From Sebastes aleutianus (taxonomy: Eukaryota > Chordata > Actinopteri > Perciformes > Sebastidae): a DNA stretch of 64,000 bases. The notes under the pieces were generated by a model. The model was given only the letters and a program-made list of their open reading frames with translations. It ran no database searches and was not told where the DNA came from. Of this stretch, positions 22,324-34,300 are shown piece by piece (within the stretch, counting starts at the first letter, position 1; every line of letters starts with the position of its first letter). Made by a program: the position numbers and the translations under genes. The DNA lies in NCBI GenBank assembly GCA_916700875.1, contig CAKAKS010000001.1:13703741-13767740 (forward strand), in the 5' to 3' direction.

Positions 22324-23084
22324 TACAACATATTTTATTGGCTGGTCATCCAAATTTGCAGATTAAAGTTGAGCAAAGGTGAATTTTGACCAGTAAGGTT
22401 TCCAGCTGGAGTTGCATAGAAACAAGAAATGCATTCTTGAGAAACAGAAAATAAAATACAGAGACCCATTAGCCTTCCTGGTTTACCTGCGGCTTTCTCA
22501 TCAGCTTTGTCAATGCCCTCCATGTTCTGCACCAGCGCTAACAATCATTTCACTAATTGCTGAAGCCATCCATTGATCAAAGGCTGAGCAGCTACAGTGG
22601 CTAATCGCCTCCAGCTGCAGCACAGATGTTCTGCTGATGCAAAGCATCTCACTGGTTGATGGCATTCTGCTATTACACATTTAGTATACTTGCTTGGTTT
22701 TTATAGACTCGTTCTTTACTCAATTTTAGCTGAAATATCTTAAAGGGGCTATAATTGATATTTTTTATTGTGACAATGTGATGAATCTATGGAGAATTAC
22801 ACCCTGGATCTGCTGCTCCCCTCGGCTTTACGGAGCGTCATAGTGAGTTTCAGCTCATTGTTTATCTGACATTGGGCTGTATAAATAACACTGACTTGAC
22901 TTGACACAGTTAGAGAGCAGCTGGTGAACATAGCGGAGCCTCTCAGTGCCTCATTCCACATGTTGGATCTGGATCTCCATCCTCCAGGAGATTCAGCCTC
23001 TCCTCTTGTCTCTCTCCTATCTGTGTGAATAACGTGCTTCAGTTTTGCGTCTTGTTTTCTTGTGTAGGCTGTCCTCTTTCAGGC
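22324..23084. other. Intron 1 sequence without recognised elements
   Basis: No supported gene or repeat family. Confidence 0.5.
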
Positions 23085-24140
23085 CCGGTCTCAGCAAATG
23101 GCGTATGAATGAAACGCTAATTTCTTAACTCATTTCACGTGCAATTACAATGCCTTTCTTGCTTTTGGCGTGTCATTTCTCACCATGTAGTCTGTCAACC
23201 TGATCTCATGGGAAGAAGTGGAAATAGCACGACATTTTAAGGACACTCTGCATGTCATGATAACGCATTTTAGTCTTCTCACGTCATTTCACGCCACGTC
23301 CTTACCGTGACACGGTCGCGGTCATTGTTTAGGCAACAAAACCACTTAGTTAGGTTTAGGAAAAATATCATGGTTGGGCTTAAAATAAGTAGGTAAATTA
23401 TGTAAAAAAAATATAGGTAAAGAATGTTACGGTACGGAAAACATGTCACAAACGTCACTAACGTAACTTCAAAATAACTCGACAACACTTTGAGCACACG
23501 AGCACGGGTCTCCTGGTGGAAAGTCCTGTGTTTGTTGGACCCATCCATCTCCTCTCCCTCCCATCGTCCTTGTCACTTTTTTTTCAACGTCACTAGCTCT
23601 GAGCAACAGACTAGATGGCGTGAAATGACACACCAAAAGCAACAAAGGCGTTGTTATTGCACACAAAATGACTTATGAAAAATTATCGTGTCATTCATAG
23701 GCCTACGCCATTTGGTGAGACTGGGAAAAGTCTGTACTGATTGCAATGTAAACACATCTGCATGAATCCGCATGACTTATTTTGAAGTGACGTTAGGGAT
23801 GTTTGTGATGTGTTTTCCACACTTAAGTTAAGTTGTTTATATACATATTTTACTTAGTTTATGGACTTATTTTATGCCCAACAATGATGTTTTTGCTAAA
23901 CTTAACTAAGTGGTTTTGTTGCCTTTGAACCTGCGACCCTCTTGCTGTGAGGTGACAGTGCTAACCACTGTGCCTTGCAATTACCTTAGTTTTGTTGCCT
24001 AAAAATAACCGTGACCGTTTCATGTTAACAACGTGCCGTTAAATGACACATAAAAGGCCTAAAATGCGTTATCATGACATGCAGAATGTCCTTGAAGGTG
24101 GCGTGCTATTTATACACCTTCCCATGAGACCAGGATTCCT
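23085..24140. repeat. Family B foldback cluster
   Basis: Nested inverted repeats. GGTCTCAGCAAATGGCGTAT (23091) pairs with the sequence ending ACGCCATTTGGTGAGACTGG at 23726. A second block, TGATCTCATGGGAAGAAGTG (23202), pairs with the region ending CCTTCCCATGAGACCAGG at 24135. Between them lie AGTTAGGTTTAGGAAAAATA and its inverted counterpart near 23893. It is probably one foldback inserted in another. Confidence 0.7.
23925..23975 (-). repeat. SINE-like tRNA-derived head fragment
   Basis: On the minus strand: GGCACAGTGGTTAGCACTGT, then CACAGCAAGAGGGTCGCAGG and TTC, matching the 5' part of fish tRNA-derived SINEs (A-box and B-box like). About 50 bases, sitting between two halves of a family B block. 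Confidence 0.5.
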
Positions 24141-25569
24141 TTTTCCAGGATACATGGTGGAGAGGAGGTTGTGTCTCTCAGGCTCTAGCTGTTTTGGGAG
24201 CCTGAGAGACACTCTGTCTTTTTCGACGATCTTTTTCATATATGCTCACATTCAACTTGTCATTTGGATTGTCTTTGTTGAAATTTTAATATGTTGTGTA
24301 TTCTGTACACACGGCATATATTGCATGTCTGTCCGTCCTGGGAGAAGGATCCCTCCTCTGTTACTCTTATTTAGGTTTCTTTCATTTTGTTTCCCATTAA
24401 TGGAGTTTGTTTGGGGAGGTTTTCTATATCTGAAGTGATGGTTGAAAAGAACAGAAAGTGTTGATGCTGTACAAATGCCCCCAGAGACATATTTGTGATA
24501 TTGGGTTATTATATTGACTTAACTTGAGTTGACATTTAGCAGCAAAAGGACGCTTATTGCAGGTCTAAAGGTTTCGAGTCAAAAAAATGAACATGAAATG
24601 AACATGAAAATGTTCAGAAGACTTCAAACAACATTTAAATGTTGGAAAGTATAACTTTTTGTTTTGTGGAAAGTTCTGCTGGGGGAATTTTGAACTCATG
24701 ACCTCAGTATCTCACTCCCATCGTGGCTACAGCCCTGAATATGACCCTCTAATTACTCAGTTTTATAACCTCCAACTTCTGTGTCTTTACAATATGATCC
24801 AGAAATGTCAGTCGGAGGTTGAGTCAGGCAGACAAAGTGTCTATTTTTTCCCACAAACTGCAGCTCAGTATCTCTCTGTCTGTGGGTGACAGCAGTGTTT
24901 GCTGTTGTACTTGAAAAAGGTACAAGCCGCCGCCGTCAGGATGACACACACCGGCGGCGGCTGCAGCGATGAACACACTCGCACTGCTGGGAGGAACAAA
25001 TGAAACACGAGAGGAGTGTAGGAACAAAGACGAGCATCTCGACCACGCTGGCATCTGTCTGTGCGGGACCGGCTGTTACAAACACAGTAACTCAGAACAG
25101 CGGACTAGAGGAAGCTCACAGCGCTACGACAACAGATGAGCTGATTAGATTTCGGAGCGACTCGCTGCATTAATTTACATTTCAATGTGGAAAAAAAACG
25201 ATGTCTTTGAAAGTACTGTAACTTCTCAGAGCGTTCAAGAGGCAAAGATCACACTGCGCTGATAGAAATCTTTGCTCATTAATTCATCATTTGTCTTAAT
25301 GAACAGGCTAATTAGCAGAGCTGGTTGCGTTTAATGTATCATTTGGGAGCTGAGGTCCCTCCGGTTGTCTGACTGGATTGTACTGTTGAGTCATATCAGG
25401 TGTCTGAAAGTATGATATATAGGTGCCCTGTAGAGTTGTAAAAAAACAAAAGTCATGTTTACATCCAGCGTCTCTCAGCAAAACACATTGTGTGTCCTTG
25501 AGCTCTAACGAATATGTTGAATGCATTTCCTTCCTCAGAAAACTTTTGCAAAGTTGTTGTTTTTTTTAA
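24141..25569. other. Intron 1 sequence without recognised elements
   Basis: No supported gene. A GC-rich patch (GCCGCCGCCGTCAGG and its neighbourhood) is at 24928-24965. Confidence 0.45.
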
Positions 25570-25715
25570 TCCAGCATTGTTTACATCCATGTTTACTTGC
25601 TAGCATTCATCTTCTTCTTCCCTGACTTTGTTGGAGCATTGCTGCCTATGTTGTGTACTGTGTCACACACTTATACTGTAGAAAACAGCTCTATAGTGCT
25701 ACTATAGGTCCTTTA
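25570..25715. repeat. Dispersed repeat, copy 2
   Basis: Counterpart of 18040-18290, ending TATAGTGCTACTATAGGTCC. Confidence 0.5.
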
Positions 25716-26494
25716 AGTTGACTTTTACCAAAAATGATTAGTCTCTCATTGTCCGTCAGGTGTCAGTTAAAAGTGCTATCGATAATATTGATAACATTCA
25801 GCTACTAGATGTCGCATTCTCCCTCTCCCGTTCTATTGTATTTACTTCACAACAAGTCGTTGCCAGGCATTTACCATCAATCTCAGCCATTTATCTGTTT
25901 TTTCCACACTAACTGAGAGATACCGCGAGATGCCAATGTTGTTGCCCTATTGGCTCAAGCCTTGTTAGAAGTGGGAACCAAATGTCTGATATCTTCCACA
26001 GAGAGAAACAAAACATTCATTTGATGATTAAATGATTAATGATGAAATCACAGTCATAATAATCTCTTTTCAGGAACAGCCATGCTTTTATTTGGCTCCT
26101 TTCTAAAGGCTCTTTAGATGTATTATTTTTTTTTAAATATTCGTCTACACAAAAATGTTTTCAATAAGGCCTTCGAAGGAATACATCAGACAGGCAATAA
26201 ATCATCCATAAAAGCATCCATAAATGCATAAAAGCAGATGAATGCCACATATGACCTATAGTTTAGTGCAACAGTCAAGCATTTAAAAAATCGTATTTTA
26301 ATCTATACAGCTATCTGCATCGGCTCCATGCAGGCTCACGTCTCAGCTGCGTCTTACGGGCGTAACCGCGACCTGAAGCGTTTATTTAGGCTTTGTGCTT
26401 GTAAACTGGTTAAGGTCTTTTCAGATGGTGCGTGCATAACGCTGGTGCGTATACTCAAGTACCAGTACTCAGCACTGGTGAGTACTGGCCCACT
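25716..26494. other. Intron 1 sequence without recognised elements
   Basis: No supported gene or repeat family. Confidence 0.45.
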
Positions 26495-26660
26495 TCAGGC
26501 ACTGACATCACTAGCTCTGAGCATAGCATTGGACTCAGAACAGACTACATGGTGTACAAATGAAATGCCAAAAGCAAGAATGCCGTTCTTATGCATATGA
26601 TATTCCTTGCGCATTACGTGTAATTCATACACCTTTTCGTGCGACTGGGCCAGGAGACAA
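26495..26660. repeat. Family B fragment
   Basis: ACATCACTAGCTCTGAGCAT, then ATGCCAAAAGCAAGAATGCC, matches 23590-23720. Confidence 0.6.
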
Positions 26661-27870
26661 GGACTGGAGTCAGAGCAGGTGGAACTACAGGGGAGAGAGG
26701 AAAGGCTAGAGATAACAGGCAACAACAGGATTATGTATGCATGCGAAAAAGGCCGGAAGACTAACTGATGCAGAGACTACGATCTGGCAGAGTATTTGTA
26801 GAGATTTTTCAACTGGTGGGGCTCTGAGTCCAGCACCTCCAGCAGGTTGGGTATAGACACAGGATGGGAAGTAGAGGTGATGTTGCAGGAACAGATGTAA
26901 CACGAAGTACCATGAATTTATATGTAGCAGCATGAACGGCTCGTATGAGACTGACTCTATTATAATGTCTTCCTCTATTACTGAACTACACAGGGAATTG
27001 AGCCTCTAACCGTGGCAGCGTTTCTCATACTCGTTTATTAACATATAGCTGCAGCTTAGACGAGAGGAGAGGAGGGATGTTGTTGGGAATAGTCACAAAG
27101 GGCAAACACAGTAATAAAGACAGAAGCACATATTGGCTGGCGGTTAATAACAAGTCCCCTGTCTATGCTCCGAGTTCTTCCCTAACTGGCCCCGTGTGAC
27201 GCGCCGGAGACATTCAGAATAGAAACGATGAAGCTTCATCTTAATGAAGATGGAGTCAGGGGGTGATAAATACTGAATGGTGCCGCGTAGCTTCGCAGGT
27301 ATAGAAGAAGGTGTTATTAACACCGCCAGAGTTAACGACCAAGCTCCCCTCTGGGTGTGAAGATGTAATTTGATAAAAGCTTCCACCACCAAAGCGTATC
27401 AATTAGAGCAGCTGCAGAGAGCGGAGACGCACCTCTCAGGCGCCGCTGAAGGGGTTTCAAAGCGGCATGCTCAGTTTGTTAATGAGATCTGATTGGAGCA
27501 TGTAAGCATGGAGCAAGTGTAACATGTTAAAGGTGGCCTATACCTGCTGATACATTTGGTTTTATTTGTCCAGGTTTTGAGATATTTGCATCCGTTTCCA
27601 CCCCGATACAATGGAGGTGAACGGAATTGTGTTTGTGGTGCTCGTAGCTCTGAAAAATAACATTTAAAATGATCTTCAGCACAAACACTTTCCTTTACTA
27701 AAGCTCTGAATAGACTCCAAAACAGACGCTGATATAGACAGTGGACATTCGCGTGGTTCTGAATGCTACCAGCCCAATCCCCAGGAAAAAATGTTGGCAT
27801 TGCACGTTTGTGCAAACCAAGGATACGTTAAATGTTGACATTTTTGCATTCAGTCTGAGCAAGTGACGTG
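26661..27870. other. Intron 1 sequence with an apparently unique block
   Basis: 27130-27470 is non-repetitive and balanced in composition, and contains the palindrome-like GAAGCTTCATCTTAATGAAG. It is a candidate conserved non-coding element; untested. Confidence 0.35.
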
Positions 27871-28160
27871 GTACAACACATTCTCACTCCCAACTCGTCA
27901 AATGCTGCTGCTTCATTAGTGCCCCTCGACATCAGAGACGGACGCATGGGATACCCCTCGTACATTACTTTTGGAGATGCATACTGTCCTTTCAAATAGG
28001 TTTAGGCAACACAACCATTTAGTTAGGTTTAGGAAATGGTCGTGGTTGACGTTATCTTCACTGACTCACGGAACTGATGATACCAACGAGTCACGTGACT
28101 AAAGGCTGACGTGACAAAATAAGTCAACTATTTATTTATGGTAGTTACGTTGTTACGTTG
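27871..28160. repeat. Family J element, forward copy
   Basis: Starts ACATTCTCACTCCCAACTCG and contains TAGTTAGGTTTAGGAAATGG and GAGTCACGTGACTAAAGGC. A diverged copy lies in the opposite orientation at 34010-34300, beyond exon 2. Confidence 0.65.
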
Positions 28161-28220
28161 TCATGTTGTTACGTTATTATTTTAACACAAATTGTGATCT
28201 TTTTTCTAACCTCTAACCAA

Positions 28221-28400
28221 TCGTTTCAGAACATTAACCACATTTGCGTTTCTGCAAGCTGATACGAGGCTGATATGAAATGTATTTATTAAACTTACAG
28301 TATTTTTGGTTAAGAACGGATACGTGGACATTCAATGTATCCGTGGTTTGCAGAAACGTACAATGCCAACATGTTATTGTGGCGACTAGGTTGATGCTAC
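28221..28400. repeat. Small MITE, second copy
   Basis: GCGTTTCTGCAAGCTGATAC ... GTGGTTTGCAGAAACGTACA; matches 12940-13055 and has short inverted ends. Confidence 0.6.
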
Positions 28401-30080
28401 ATTGGATGTCTATGGGACATGTTCATATATTTTAGGCTGCATCCTGATGGTGTATGTTGACGTCATAGACTGTTTATAAAGATGGATGATTCGTCTCCAC
28501 TTTCTCCCACTGTGCAGAAGTGAAGCCAAAATATCCTGGATGCGGCAGCTGGCATTTTGAGAATTTTACATGATATGGAGCCAGAGTCTGCGCAGTAGTG
28601 ATCAGGCGGTGGAGCCGAACCGATCACAAGCCGAGCACGGCGGCAGCTAGTCAGCAAGAGAGACTCAGCTGTCAATCATGACGTCTCACCCCCTTTTTAT
28701 AGCATCAAATAACTAATAAAAAACGAATTTATCAGAAAAATCGGCACAAAATGAAAGAAACCATCTTTGGGAAAAAAAAAAAGTGATGTGACTGATGAGG
28801 TGGCAAGGTTTATGACCTATACTGCAGGCAATCCATCAGATAGTTGTTAAAATATTTCAGTTTGGACTAAAGTGGTGGACCGACCGACCGACCATCCATG
28901 AAGCGCCGCCTGGATTAAGGCCTTTCTAAAAAAAGATTTAAACTTTACTCAAAAGAAAACGCTGGACTCGGTGAACTGATTTCATCAAAGTTGGGGGTAA
29001 ATATATCTGAAGTAGATACCTGCCTGCCTTACTAATGCTGCTCAGACACGGGACAGTGTCATAAAGGGAGCTTTGTGCAGTGGCTTAAACGCTGAGGAAA
29101 TATCATTGAAATGCAGCGCGGTCCACTCGGGGCGGCAGGTAAATGTTAAACCCCTAAACCAGGCCCCTCAAACCTCATTTCCCCATGTGGGAGACCTTTA
29201 CAGCACATCAGCAGGGTCAGAACTTCGTTATTGTCAAAGCATACAGTATTTGGCTGAGCAAAGAGCCAAAAAAACTGGAATAAACAGCAACACACCTGGT
29301 GCTGTGGCTGGCATACCAACCAGTGTTTACCGCCCACCCAGGGAACAATAATGGTCCATCATTATGAACTTTTTTCGTGAGTGTGTGAGACCTGTCTAAA
29401 GTGGTTAGAGTGCAGATTATTGACCTGAATGGTCAATATGGAGCCAATGGAGCAGCTCTGGACAGTTGTATTTATTAGCCTGTAATGATGGTGAAGGTAT
29501 TTGAGCAGCAGTGATGAGGTTTGGAGAGTAATGATCCAGATGCTGCGTTGGAGGGTATTGGGATACGACTGGGAGTTTGTCCTTCTGTTTTTTTTTGTCT
29601 GCCGCTCGCTCATCTTCTTTGTTGGAGGCTATTTTTGTTTCCGTCAGTGACGTCCTTTTCAGATTGTTCCGAGCTCCTTGTTCCCGGTTTTTGTTTGGCT
29701 TTTGTTTGTGTTTTGCTCCGCTCTGCTGTTTTTCTGTCAAAACTCGTTTCTTTCCTGTCAAGTTGTTTTTACATTTGTTGGCACCAAACCTTCAGTCTCT
29801 TCCTGTCTCTTACAAAAATGCCAGACAATATCCAACTCTGTTCTACTCCAATCCTGCCCTGTTTTCATATTTATCAAATATTTAAGAGGTTTTGAATGTT
29901 CCAGTAGCTACTTGAACATTTTCTGTTGATTAATCAACTAATCCTTTCAGCACTGATTTACATTACCATCAAACATTGAACAAAAGTGTATAATTATCAT
30001 TATTTTATTTATATATACCACTTTTAAAGGTCATAGCTTATAGCCTTTTCCAGAGGAAGGGAAAGATTGTGTAAATATAT
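28401..30080. other. Intron 1 sequence without recognised elements
   Basis: No supported gene; open frames near 29521-29929 are T-rich with no motif. Confidence 0.45.
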
Positions 30081-30654
30081 GGCTGCCTTCACACAAAATC
30101 AGGTGTGGCAGCGATTAGCTCAGGGTTGTGCGGTGATGTGGGAGTGTCACTTATTAATGGCCCATTTAACTAACGCCAAGCGACTGCACCACGATTAATG
30201 GCTTTTGTTCCCTCATGGCGAGGTTGCACATCTCTGGATTGCTGATTACGTGATTGGCCAACGCACCGTGATGTCGGGTTGCATTTCTCCAAACAGCCCA
30301 GTCTCAGCAAATGCCGTATGAATGACATGGTAATTTGTAGTCATTTTGCGTGCAATAACAACGCCTTTGTTGCTTGAGACTGGTGCTCGTGTCCCAAAGT
30401 GTTGTTTTACTTAGTTTACGTACTCATTTTAAGCCAAACCATGATGTTTTTCCTTAACCTAACTAAGTGGTTTTGTTGCCGACCATTTGACAACAATAAG
30501 CCTGTGGTGTATAAATGACACGCAAAAAGCCTGAATTGCATTATCATCACATGCAGAAATGTCATGCCACCAGTGCCGCAGCCTACAGGCATTACCCATA
30601 TTCAAAATGAATGGGAGGACTGGTGTTTTTGCCTGATTTGGTTTGAATGTAGCC
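30081..30654. repeat. MITE (family M) split by a family B insertion
   Basis: Ends GGCTGCCTTCACACAAAATC and GATTTGGTTTGAATGTAGCC are inverted. Inner blocks TTAATGGCCCATTTAACTAA and TTCAAAATGAATGGGAGGAC match the intact copy at 61260-61449. A family B piece (about 30299-30570, from CCAGTCTCAGCAAATGCCGT) interrupts it. Confidence 0.65.
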
Positions 30655-30663
30655 TAACAACAA

Positions 30664-30722
30664 TCCCTACTGATCAGAAATCAGAAATACTTTATGGATC
30701 CCTGGTGGGAAATTGGGTTATG
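30664..30722. repeat. LINE 3'-end-like fragment
   Basis: AGAAATACTTTATGGATCCC, then TGGTGGGAAATTGGG resembles a common fish LINE 3' end. Weak, short. Confidence 0.4.
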
Positions 30723-31198
30723 TTTCAGTTGTTCCATTTCATAATAAATATATATATAAACATAGATAAGTTATAAGAAAGATGTAAATAAGACATATTG
30801 GTTGAGGCCCGTTGCCCTACAAAAGTCATAGCCAATGGCCAACAACTCATGACATTCATATGTGAGCATTGATAAATGAACCAAACAGTGAGCAATTTCA
30901 GAACCCTTAATCAAGTTTCAAGTCTTGACAAGTCTATTTGAGTAGAATATAAATGGAAACCAATGGCTGGAAGGTAGAAGAGTATTATAATTTATTAGTA
31001 CTGTGAAATAGATGAAATTTGTATCTATACACTGGTGAGATCCTTTAATTAGGCAGGCTGGAGGTGCAACATTCACTTAGTCAAACACATGATTCTGATG
31101 GTGTATCCAAGACAAACGAGAATAATTGGAGCTTACTCACCTTTCACAGTTCATATTCTACCTGCTGATGATTCATCTGTCTCCCCTCTTGTCTGCAG

Positions 31199-31968
31199 GA
31201 AACGCCTTCGTGGTGAGCCTGGCTCTGGCTGACCTGGTCGTCGCCATCTATCCTTACCCGCTGGTCCTGACCGCCATTTTCCACGACGGCTGGATCGCCG
31301 GCTACATCCACTGTCAGATCAGCGGCTTCCTCATGGGCCTCAGCGTCATCGGCTCCATCTTCAACATCACGGGCATCGCCATCAACCGCTACTGCTACAT
31401 CTGCCACAGCCTTAAGTACGACAAACTCTTCTCCAACAGCAACACCATGTGCTACGTCGTGCTGGTCTGGGCGCTCACCATCCTCGCCATCGTGCCCAAC
31501 TGGTTCGTGGAGTCGCTGCAGTACGACCCGCGGGTGTACTCCTGCACCTTTGCCCAGTCGGTCAGCTCGCTGTACACCATCACGGTGGTGGTGGTGCACT
31601 TCATACTGCCGATCGGCATCGTCAGCTACTGTTACCTGCGCATCTGGATCCTCGTCATCCAGGTAAGGCGGAGGGTCAAGCCGGACTCGCGGCCAAAGAT
31701 CAAACCACACGACCTCCGCAACTTCCTCACCATGTTCGTGGTGTTTGTGCTCTTCGCTGTCTGCTGGGCGCCGATAAACCTGATCGGTCTGGCAGTGGCA
31801 CTGGACTCCAGGCTGGGCCAGGCGATTCCGGAGTGGCTGTTCACGGCCAGCTACTTTATGGCGTACTTCAACAGCTGCCTCAACGCCGTCGTCTACGGCG
31901 TCCTGAACCACAACTTTAGGAAGGAGTACAAGAGGATCGTCATGATCATCTTCAAGTTTCACTGCTGA
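31199..31968 (+). CDS. mtnr1al: Melatonin receptor, coding exon 2 (TM2-TM7, short tail)
   Basis: Second and last coding exon; acceptor AG at 31197-31198 after a pyrimidine tract, stop TGA at 31966. Joined to exon 1 it gives 356 residues from the first ATG, or 321 from the Kozak ATG. Family landmarks (first-ATG numbering): NRY at 163-165 in place of DRY; the CYICHS motif after it; Cys139-Cys216 disulfide pair; Asn201, Phe218 and Gln220, which match the melatonin-contacting MT1 residues Asn162, Phe179 and Gln181; His235 in TM5; CWAP at 289-292 in TM6; NAxxY (329-333) replacing NPxxY in TM7. The YDKLF, CTFAQSVSS and RVKPD segments resemble MTNR1A (Mel1a) more than MTNR1B. Odd: the protein stops about ten residues after NFRKEYKR, at FKFHC, so the usual ~35-45-residue tail is missing. 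The subtype could be Mel1a-like or Mel1d; I am sure of the family, less of the subtype. Confidence 0.95.
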
Positions 31969-32194
31969 GACGATGCGCTGAGGGGAAGGAAAGTGTGGAG
32001 GTCATTTTTCACTTTTGTGACAAGAAAAGGCTATTAAAAAGCTTGACCTTGACAAAGAGAGGAAAACTGTACTAATAAGATGGAAAGAAAACAAATATAC
32101 TACATGAAAAAGAAAGAAAAACACTTTATATGAGAGTGAAAAATAGAAGAACTTTAATATCTGGAGGTGAAGAAGAGGAGGAGAGACAAAGTGA

Positions 32195-32200
32195 AATAAA
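32195..32200 (+). terminator. Candidate poly(A) signal of the receptor gene
   Basis: AATAAA about 227 bases after the receptor stop codon, in AT-rich sequence. It is the first canonical hexamer downstream and gives a 3' UTR of roughly 250 bases. Confidence 0.5.
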
Positions 32201-34009
32201 TGATGCCACACAGAGAGTTATCAGTGATGCCTTCAGGGACCTTAAGAGACTTTAAATCTACAGAGAGGCAGGCAGAGACTAGAGTTTGGGAGTAACTTAG
32301 TAATGTGTTTTATCATGACTTCCTTTTATAATGAAGTCATGAATTATTGTTCAAATTAAAGTTGTTTCTTATGTTTTTACCAACTTCATACTTCCAGTTG
32401 ATGTTGGATTATTCAAATATTGTGATCATCTTCCTCGCCTGATTCATTTTGATGCATAAAATCTTCTGTTTCAAGACAGAAATACTCCAATACTGTGATT
32501 TTTTTAAAGGGATAGTGGACACTGTTTCTGTTTCCACAGAAGGGAAATCTGACTGATGCTGCTCAGAATTATGTTTTTTCAAAAAAAAAAATTTATTGAT
32601 TAGAATAACAAACTGGTGCTCTTCGGGAATATTAAAGTTACTACGGGGAACTTTCATTTTGTGTTGACTTTCGCGGTCCCTGTGGACCAGAGTCCCTTTA
32701 GGAAACCTCTTATTTTACTGCGGCAGCAGGGTCTGACAGTGCCTGATTTGGCGCCGAATCCGACCCGGTGGCACCGATGACAAGTATTAATAATAACTAT
32801 ATAGAAATAGCCAATCTTCTCACTGATGGTCTCGTTTGCTTATGTAGGTCATATAGAGGCATCAGTATTAAATTGAGACGTTTCATAACCAGTTAAAAGT
32901 TCCTCATAGTAACTTTAGTGTGATATACTTTTGAATTAAGGATTGATTAAAAGGTGCTACACGCACATTTTCAAACATTAGGATTTAACATGAACTGTGA
33001 TCGAGGCTGACAGTCTTCTTGTCTATAGTCCTGTTTGTTTACAGTATTATATATATTTTACATTTGACAATTAATTTTTTGGAGTAACAAGCCAAACTCT
33101 CACTGGGACAAAGAAAGAAAAAGACGAAAGGGTGGATGGAGGGATGCTAACAGAGTTGTTGACTTTGACCAGTGACTTGACTTTGACTTTAGGCCTTTGA
33201 CTTCATGACTTGATAGTATTCCCAACCCCAAAGGTGAAAAATTAGCCTATTCAAAAATTACATTAAGAGATCTTAGAAGTTTCGATTAACCATTTTTTTC
33301 CCTGTTGTGTGAAAACTTAAGCAAACAGTTGATAGGAATTCATGCTGAGCGGCTGCTCTTCACACAGTAGTGAGGATTATGAGTAAACCATGACACGGCC
33401 TGATCATGTACACACACTAATCCCATCTCAAGGCTGCGTTCAGACCGACATGAACGGCGAATTTCCACCAGATCTGAATGCATTTCTTATGGAAAACAGG
33501 AGAAGCAGTCGCCCAGTGGACAGGGTCTGTATTTGCATAAAGTTGAAAAATCTCAACTTTACACAAATGAGCTTGTGTCCAGCGCAACGCGTCCGGCTCA
33601 CCGAACTTGGACCAAGCTGTCAAACTAGGCGATCTAGTTCTAAAATGAAACGAGATTCTTTAAATGTTCAGAAGTAGATTTTGGTGGATCGTTTAGACGG
33701 AATAACAGAGAGTTTACGAGCAGGCCGCCGTATTGTTTCCTGTTTGTAACGGCGAGCAGAAAACCAATCAGGTTCATTCAAAATTTATGCTCATGATGAA
33801 TAGTTGGCCCTCATTTTGCCGCCCTAGGTTATTGCCTAGTTCGCCTATAAGAACGCGCCGCCCCTTGGTCTTGACACAGAGACCCAAATAGACCAATAGG
33901 GGTAAAGTGTTTTTTTTTTCTCTGAATTACATTTAAATACTTAAAAATAATCTGGCCAATCTGGGGCCCTTGAAAACATGGGGCCCCTAGGCTAGGTCAG
34001 TCTTTACTC
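32201..34009. other. Intergenic DNA after the receptor gene
   Basis: Mostly unassigned. 33432-33610 begins GGCTGCGTTCAGACCGACAT, like the end of a common fish MITE, but no opposite end was found. Confidence 0.45.
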
Positions 34010-34300
34010 ACGTGGCTCGTCGGTATAGTCAGTCACATGAGTCAGTAGTCAGTGAAGTTACCGTCAACCACGACCGTTTCCTAACCCCAGCTAAGTGGTT
34101 GTGTTGCCTAAACCTAGCTTCCTGTGAAAACGGAAGTTTATTTTGAAAGGACACTATGCATGTAACGAGTGTATATTGACACGCCGTCCCTGATCCGTCC
34201 AAAAGTAACGCGAGAGAGGGGTACCGCGTGCGTCAGTCTTCGATGCCAAGGGTCACTGACCAAGCGGTGGTATTTGACAAGTTGGGAGTGAGAATGTGCT
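34010..34300. repeat. Family J element, inverted copy
   Basis: Contains CAACCACGACCGTTTCCTAA, then TAAGTGGTTGTGTTGCCTAA, and ends GTTGGGAGTGAGAATGTGCT, the reverse complement of the start of the 27871 copy. Confidence 0.65.

Noticed and set aside
29417..29929. Overlapping 80-124-codon frames on both strands
   Set aside because: Mutually antisense T-rich/A-rich frames with no motif.
31449..31919. 156-codon overlapping plus-strand frame within exon 2
   Set aside because: Shadow of the receptor frame, composed of low-information Gly/Ala/Arg/His-rich sequence.
31144..31962. 272-codon open frame on the minus strand opposite receptor exon 2
   Set aside because: It is the antisense shadow of a very GC-rich coding exon; its composition (Asp/Val/His/Glu runs) mirrors the codon bias of the real gene and has no recognisable domain.
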